Shown here one piece after another: positions 58,421 through 64,000 of a stretch of DNA of 64,000 nucleotides. The position numbers and the translations under genes were made by a program. The DNA lies in assembly GCA_949775045.1 (NCBI GenBank), contig OX459100.1:19355268-19419267 (forward strand). Reading direction: 5' to 3'. The notes under the pieces were generated by a model. The model made no database searches, was not told the DNA's origin, and worked only from the letters and a program-made list of their open reading frames with translations. How positions within the stretch are numbered: the stretch's first letter is position 1; each line of letters opens with the position of its first letter. Source of the stretch: Metridium senile. Its lineage: Eukaryota > Cnidaria > Anthozoa > Actiniaria > Metridiidae.

Positions 58421-59393
58421 TGTGTAGTTCCAGAAAATATCCATACCCCCCCCCCCCCCCCCCCACGGAGGGTTTTTTATTTTTAGACCCCCCTACCCCC
58501 TGGAATTTCCATTCCAGAGGGTCTTCAAAAGACCCCCCTACCCCCTGGAATTTCCATAATTTTCCCACTTGCTTTAATACCCCTTGGAAAACCTCAAATT
58601 TATACCTAAAACGCTTTTTATGTCTATAATTCGCGGACAAAGGCGTTAATTAATGGTACAATTTTTGTTGTTATTACGTAGCCACAAAAAAGTAAAAAAC
58701 ATTTGATTTTCGGCTTCTGATTTTGTAAGTTACTGTGCATGATTATTTTCTTGGAGGTACCAACCAGTTTGAAGATAAATCTTGCAAATTTAGCCAGTTT
58801 ATTTTTGAAAATATCGTGAAAAGCGTCCTGGCGCCGCCGCCGTGGGTCTCACACGAGCACAGTTTATGTGTCACAAACTTACATCAGAGATCGCGATTTA
58901 TAGCAAAAAACGGTTAAATACTTTCAGAATATGTTCTTGCCTTTTTTAACAGTTAAAATGTCATGCTTTTACAGTGCTTTTGGGTCCTTTTGCGAGCTAA
59001 ACAACACTACACTGGTGCGTTACGTGACATTTGACACGTGAACGGTAAGGCGCAATTAGAGGGACTGGGAACGACTTGGCCGCCATTTTGTCTTGCTCGA
59101 AGCAAGAAATGCAACTTAGAGAGACAAAGTGTTGAAATAAATGCCTGGAAAATCTTGGAAGCTTTACAACAAGCAATTTCAGATGCACTTTAATAGCAAG
59201 AGTATTTCTTTGGTTTAGTTTCCTGCTACCGATAGTGAATTACGGTACTATACGTATCTCTTGTAACCCTCTGGAAAAATACGTTTTTATACCCCCCTCT
59301 CCCTCGGAAATTTTCCACTTTTAGACCCCCCTACCCCTCGGAATTTCTGTGACCCTCCGTGGGGGGGGTATGGATATTTTCTGGAACTACACA
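58421..59393. mobile_element. 973-bp DNA transposon with C-rich inverted ends
   Basis: Left end TGTGTAGTTCCAGAAAATAT, then CCATACCCCC and a C-run; right end is the inverse (GGGGGTATGG, ATATTTTCTGGAACTACACA). Inverted similarity continues inward through ACGGAGGGT and the repeated GACCCCCCTACCCC/GGAATTTCC blocks. There is no transposase frame; the interior holds GCCGCCATTTTG at about 59078, a perfect inverted YY1 site. Flanking AAT/AAT is possible as the target duplication if the ends start at GTGTAG. I recall similar ends in cnidarian genomes, but this was not checked. Confidence 0.8.
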
Positions 59394-59396
59394 ATA

Positions 59397-59533
59397 CACT
59401 GAATCGAAATATGGCAACCAATTTAAATAACAATTCTTCTTGACTGTCCAGTCTCGCATACATGTGAAAACTCTATTGTTTTCCAACGTGAACACGAGGC
59501 TAGACAGTCAGTACGCCATATTTCGATTCGGTC
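59397..59533. mobile_element. small foldback element (about 135 bp)
   Basis: GAATCGAAATATGGC at 59401..59415 pairs with GCCATATTTCGATTC at 59515..59529, and inside them GACTGTCCAGTCTCG with CGAGGCTAGACAGTC (two mismatches). It begins only 4 bp after the neighbouring MITE. Confidence 0.6.
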
Positions 59534-59615
59534 TATGGTAATAATAGTTTCTCATGTATGTTGTACATTACATATAAAAATAGCTTTCCTAACATCATAT
59601 ATTCTGTGTTTACAG

Positions 59616-59814
59616 ATGGCCTGTCACCAAATCCCACCAGATGCAAAGAAGACCAGCACCAAGACTAGAAATGAGAGAAAGAAAAAAGTGTGAAAAAATG
59701 AAATTGAGAGAAAATGAAAAAAGAAAACAAATATTTATATTTTGGGCTGGAGGGCTGGTTTGTTTAGGTCAGGTTAAGATTTTCCCTAGTAGGGGGATTA
59801 CAAGATGCAGATAG
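59616..59814 (+). CDS. candidate terminal exon, unknown protein (part 2)
   Basis: Follows an acceptor (TTCTGTGTTTACAG). In the phase left by the exon ending at 58314 it stays open for 65 codons to TAG at 59812. The peptide is strongly basic in the middle (repeated Arg/Lys/Glu, e.g. EMRERKKCEKMKLRENEKRK), possibly a coiled coil or nucleic-acid-binding stretch, then a hydrophobic IFIFWAGGLVCLG segment. Such composition can arise by chance in purine-rich DNA. Family unknown; the agreement of two splice sites and phase is the only support. Confidence 0.3.
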
Positions 59815-59889
59815 TCTTACAAATTCCTTGGAGCAAATGCTCCAGTAAAAGGAATCAATCTTTTTCACAGATTCCAGCTCTCCAGCCCC

Positions 59890-60049
59890 AACAATAGATA
59901 CAGGAGAGTGTCCTACTAGGATTTAGTGCAAGTGTTCTAGCTTTATGAAAGCCTTGTGGTTTCTGTGGCTAGACTCTGTTTGGATGATGTAGGTTAGATG
60001 CTCAGATATTTGTATCTGAGTCTCAGGACACTCTCCTGTATCTATTGTT
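59890..60049. repeat. perfect 25-bp inverted repeat
   Basis: AACAATAGATACAGGAGAGT continuing GTCCT at 59890..59914 is exactly inverted at 60025..60049, with a 110-bp loop. The perfect match implies recent origin or selection. It adjoins the outer edge of the large inverted-repeat element. Confidence 0.85.
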
Positions 60050-60082
60050 CTAGGAAACAAAATTGAAATAAACTTCATACCT

Positions 60083-62435
60083 CCCACGAGGTCCTGCCAG
60101 CACCAGAAGAGGAGCCACCCCACAACAGGCCAATAAAGATCCAAAAACGGTAGGTCCCACTGTTCCTGGCAGAGCCTAGACATTTGGCCTTGACCAGCTA
60201 AATGAGGACTGCCCTGATACTGAAGACTGACTGTATGAGTGCCAGACCTTTGCTCACTGCAGACTCCATGGAGGAACTCTGATGTCATCCAAGTCAGCCA
60301 AAAAAGGTGAGGGTCAATGTGAATGTGAGTCTCGGGTGATCCTGCCCACCATTCACTGGTGTGTATGGCAGTGATAGGCTGGGTAATTGGTAGGCTTAAA
60401 GTGATGCTCCATTCAGACTTCTCTAATATAAGTGATTATCAAACTGACATGGAAGACTAACTTGAACCTTTTCTGGGATAACTTTGTCGGTGCGGTGTTG
60501 TTGGCAACTGGTAAAACGGCCTCTATCGCAGGATTGCAATTCAATTGAAGTTTTTTCACCAGCAAAGAGAAGACCTCAGTTCCTTAACTACTAAACTTAA
60601 CACTGTTTAAATTCCGTTTAACATTTGAAACTACACTCCATAGGAATATTTGATACCATTACAAAGTTTACAATAGAAAACTATATGACACTTGATTGAA
60701 GAAAAATTATTGAAATGAAAGTACAGAATTATTTAAAACTGATTTGATTCTCATGACACAAATTGATAAAAATTTACTGTCATGATCTCCGATTACAGAA
60801 CACAACTTGTACTTCTACTACGAAAAACTTTCCACTCTCTCGTTAAGAATGTGCAAATAATTCCGTAATTCTGTCTAAACAATTGGAGATATCAAACTTT
60901 TAACTGAGGTCTTCAAAAATTATATTGAAATTCGCAACTGAATATTAATTGAAACGGCCACATATTTATTCAATAAAGAATAGTCTTTATTGATTATTTC
61001 AATGATTATCAAAACAAACGAAATCAAAAATTATTCTTTATCAGCCGATGATACTATAGATGGCTTAAATATTTCAGAAAAATTAATCAACTTAGTGAAA
61101 AAACAACATGCAATTATGAGAGGTAAAAGGTGACCTGTGAAAGAAAGGGTAGAAACACCAAACCTCTGAATACTATACAACAAGAGATGAAAGACTATAC
61201 CTCTTAGAATTAATTGCTTGAAATACAAAATGCACTATAACAACTACAAATTATACAGTACTTCGAAAAGCCATCTGAGTTTCTGTACAAATTTATGCAC
61301 ACTGCCAAAAAATGTTTACAAAATTATATGGCCGCGTGAAAACATTAATTATGGCCTTACACATAACATTTATTGCGGCCTTATTAAATCATTTATTACG
61401 GCTTTACAAAATTTATTTATAATTGCGGATTCTTTGCTGGTGAAAAAACTTATCTTAGGATAAATTTAAAATAACCTTTAACTTTTTTCTACATTTTGCC
61501 ACCATTTCTACTAAACAAACTTCAGCATTTTAGAATTTTTTTGCATGTTACATGGTGCAATTCACTTGCAAATCGTCTCCTAACAGAGACGGTAAACTGC
61601 AGCGAGATTTTCAAGAATTGGCTTTGTTATTTTCATTATTATTTGATGCCTTATATTGCACTATGTAACATGCTTATGGCAGCCATCTTAAAGTCATTTA
61701 AAATTCAAATTGGCTTTTAATCAATTCAAAATGGTGTCTTGTTTAATTTATTCAAGATGGCATATAGGCTAATCAATTCAAAATGGTGTCCAAGTTATTC
61801 AAAATGACACCTTGGTTAATCGATTCAAAATGGCGTCAAGGTGAAGTTATTCAAAATGGCTGCCAGGCTAATCATATTCAAGATGGCAACTAGGCTAAAT
61901 AATTTAAGACTTAAACTTAAGATTCAAAATGGTGGCAAAAGAAAGTTAACTAAATATTGCGGCTTTAGGGTTTTTCCAATTGAATTGCATGGTGGTAGAT
62001 GTGCCTTATCAGATTCGACCTTCACACTTATCCCAATTTGTTATCTCAGAAATACTTGTTAGTCTTCCTAGGTGTCAGATTTGATAATCAATACTTAATG
62101 CAGAGGGGTCTGAATGTTGCTAAGCAACGGGCCTATTGATTACACAGCGCATCACTGTCATGCATAACCAGTGGGTGGTGGGGTAGGATCACTTGCAACT
62201 CGCATTCACATTGACCCTCACCTAAGTGCTGGCTTGGATGACAACAGAGTTCCCCCATGGGGTCTGTAGTGAGTGGAGGTTTGGCACTTATGCAGTCAGT
62301 CTTCAGTATCAGGGCAGTCTAAAGTTTGCTGGTCTTGGCCTTATAACATGGCTCTAGTCGGGGCAGTGGGCCTACTAAAGGATCTGGCCTGTGGGGTGGT
62401 GAGACTTGGTGCTGGTGGGGCCTCGGGGAGGTATT
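60083..62435. mobile_element. 2.35-kb element with about 470-bp imperfect inverted arms
   Basis: The left arm (60083..60560) aligns to the reverse complement of the right arm (about 61965..62435). Perfect blocks include ACTGCCCTGATACTGAAGAC and beyond (26 bp, 60208 / 62318) and GGTGAGGGTCAATGTGAATG (20 bp, 60307 / 62222). Overall similarity is only moderate with small gaps, so the arms are old. The 1.4-kb centre is AT-rich, with unsupported frames of 65-81 codons and the YY1-like array. No transposase was found; a foldback transposon or inverted duplication is likely. Confidence 0.7.
61675..61945 (+). promoter_or_regulatory. array of about 9 YY1-like motifs (TTCAAAATGGCGTC type)
   Basis: Within the inverted-repeat element, AATTCAAAATGGTGTC, TATTCAAGATGGCATA, ATTCAAAATGGCGTCAAG, TATTCAAAATGGCTGCCAGG, ATTCAAGATGGCAACTAG and similar words recur every 25-35 bp from about 61727, with an inverted GCAGCCATCTT at 61678. 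The known YY1 site is AANATGGCGNC. The array is a degenerate tandem repeat; binding is inference. Confidence 0.45.
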
Positions 62436-62690
62436 TTTTTAAAAGTCAAATGGGTGTGTACCCTATAGTTATGGAATACATTAAAAAAAAAAACACAAAA
62501 TTTCAGAGTCAAACTTTATTGCACGCAAATAACAAAGACAACACGGCAGTAATAACAGAAGTAGAAAATAAACAAAGACCAAAAAACTTACAAGTGAAAA
62601 AATTCTAACTCCACACAAACTTCTAAGTCGGCACCCTAAGACAGGTGGGGCACAAATTTCAAAGACAGAAAAACTTCAATGAAGTCCCTC
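62436..62690. other. unannotated A-rich sequence
   Basis: No gene supported; a 111-codon frame crossing the element boundary (62273..62608) has no domain and poor context. Confidence 0.4.
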
Positions 62691-62805
62691 CCCAAACCCA
62701 TAAGTTTAATTCCCTCCCCACCCTATAAGTGAAAACCCTCCCCACCCTATAAGTGAATTCCCTCCCCACCCTATAAGTGAAAACCCTCCCCAACCCAAGA
62801 AGCAT
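62690..62805 (+). repeat. 24-bp C-rich minisatellite, about 4 units
   Basis: CCCTCCCCACCCTATAAGTG plus AAAA or AATT with a 24-bp period. Confidence 0.9.
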
Positions 62806-62825
62806 ACCCCCACCCACCCCAAAGT

Positions 62826-63371
62826 CACCATACTGAGAAAGATGGTAGAGTCAAGGCACTTAGTCAAAAACAATTTAATGATTCATTTTTAAAGGTCAAA
62901 TAAAGTGAAACAAATAAAGACAAAAATATAGTCAAATATATACAAGTGTATATCAGACTTGTCACCGATCAAGTGCCTTAACTCTATCACAACCGTTGTC
63001 AAAAATATGTATACAGAATGCATACTAAGTGTTCAAAACAAACAAAATAGACAAACGTATCCCTGCACAGTTAGACTTTGCTTTGTCGATGTTGATTCAC
63101 CAGAGATTTGCTGACATGTAGGTTTACACTGGGTTAATCCATTTAAGTAACAGATTTATTGATGGCTGAATCACACCAGATTTGCTAATAATGAATTGGC
63201 AGATTTGTCTCCATTCTTTCAATCGTCAGAGAAAGCTTTAGCTTTTTCTCTTAACAAAACAATCATGCAAATCATTGCAAATCATGCAAGATAGTGTAAG
63301 AGCAAATCCAAGTTCTTGACGGTGACATCAGCAGTCTAACTGTGCAGGTCTCCATCTTTCTCAGTATGGTG
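62826..63371. mobile_element. nested inverted repeats, probable foldback element
   Basis: The outer pair CACCATACTGAGAAAGATGG (62826..62845) and CCATCTTTCTCAGTATGGTG (63352..63371) is perfect over 20 bp. A second perfect 16-bp pair is CCTGCACAGTTAGACT (63062..63077) / AGTCTAACTGTGCAGG (63333..63348). A third, one-mismatch pair is AGAGTCAAGGCACTT / AAGTGCCTTAACTCT (62847 / 62971). The mixed nesting suggests segmented arms. No coding frame. Confidence 0.65.
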
Positions 63372-63406
63372 TAATATCTTCCTCCCCTTCCCAACAACAA
63401 CAATAT

Positions 63407-63694
63407 GGTAAACCCAGTTACAACTGACTTGAATATTTTGAAATCAAATTGCTCGTTTTCAAATAATGATTTACTTCAAATGACAGACACCGTCTTGTTA
63501 TAATCATTGAATGCATATTACAGACAGCTGTTCACATCATTGAAACTCAGCTGGTAAAAAATGTCCAACAATTTAGTCAGTGTTATATGTTAAACAAGCA
63601 ATATATCACAACAAACTTTGTTGTTCTTGATGTTCTATGTTTGTATCACACATGAAGTCACCTTAATATTATGTCAGTTGTAACTGGGTTTACC
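63407..63694. repeat. perfect 22-bp inverted repeat
   Basis: GGTAAACCCAGTTACAACTG continuing AC (63407..63428) is inverted exactly at 63673..63694, a 244-bp loop apart. It follows directly on the nested element at 62826..63371 and may be a second element of the same type. Confidence 0.75.
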
Positions 63695-64000
63695 TTACAC
63701 TTGTGTAATGGACTCATTCAGACAAGGTTTGTTTTTGTGTGTGCATTGTGTAGTTTATTATCAACATGAATTTGTGCAGCAATACCATAGAATCCTGTGG
63801 ATAATGGGTACCCTCTAATGTATTTTTAGGAACATTGTAGTTGTTTCCTTAGTCTTATACGTCAATCAATCACTTTTAAATGTTGGTTTGCCATTTGACT
63901 TTAAGTGTACACTTCCATCAATTGTTTCCCCTTTCCATATTTCAAGATGTCAATTATCAATCTTTTCAATTATGCTCCACCATAAGAAATCATTGAAACT
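63695..64000. other. unannotated window end
   Basis: No supported feature. Confidence 0.4.

Noticed and set aside
59923..60288. 121-codon reverse frame and 111-codon forward frame at 62273..62608
   Set aside because: Both lie across the arms of the inverted-repeat element and are not conserved between the two arms, which would be expected if either encoded a protein.

Overview
The window looks like AT-rich nuclear DNA from an invertebrate animal. The support is an intron-free aminergic-type GPCR with cnidarian-like character, a tRNA-derived SINE, several classes of short DNA transposons, GT-AG splice signals, and very many micro- and minisatellites. Some dispersed repeats resemble repeats I associate with anthozoans (corals and sea anemones). 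An anthozoan is therefore my best guess, but it rests on memory of repeat style and not on a search. Nothing prokaryotic is present (no operons, no Shine-Dalgarno sites), and almost all of the long reading frames are by-products of tandem repeats.

Only one protein gene is clear: a class A GPCR at 50900..52084 (+), 394 residues, with its whole coding sequence in one exon behind a 5' UTR splice acceptor. Weaker coding candidates are a possible first exon at 44640..44772; a possible first exon at 54798..54826 followed by a triplicated exon-like unit (55474, 55621, 55767); and an in-frame exon pair at 58250..58314 and 59616..59814. None has a recognisable family.

Layout. 0-3.3 kb: E2F-like sites, a 135-bp tandem repeat split by a TTAA-flanked transposon, then a 66-bp array and an inverted relative of it. 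6.6-15.4 kb: microsatellites and minisatellites of 46, 47 and 69 bp. 15.6-28.2 kb: more arrays, a SINE, copies of a dispersed hairpin-plus-tandem-core element (called HTC here), and two TAA-flanked MITEs. 28.5-36.5 kb: long simple repeats, including a 1.5-kb higher-order array. 37-41 kb: a foldback, HTC copies, a MITE, the 69-bp array and a duplicated CRE plus YY1-like motif. 43-49 kb: a 45-bp minisatellite, a 1.8-kb TAAA/TAGA array, paired CREs and a 1.5-kb array of 34-bp units. 50.8-52.1 kb: the GPCR. 53-60 kb: promoter-like motifs, candidate exons and two MITEs. 60-64 kb: a large inverted-repeat element holding a YY1-like motif array, then further nested inverted repeats.

The striking feature is that the same few minisatellite families (46, 47/69, 66 and 70 bp, plus HTC) recur at several separated loci, sometimes as inverted pairs. 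Several transposons interrupt tandem repeats, so neighbouring repeat units show the pre-insertion site and fix the element boundaries and target duplications exactly.
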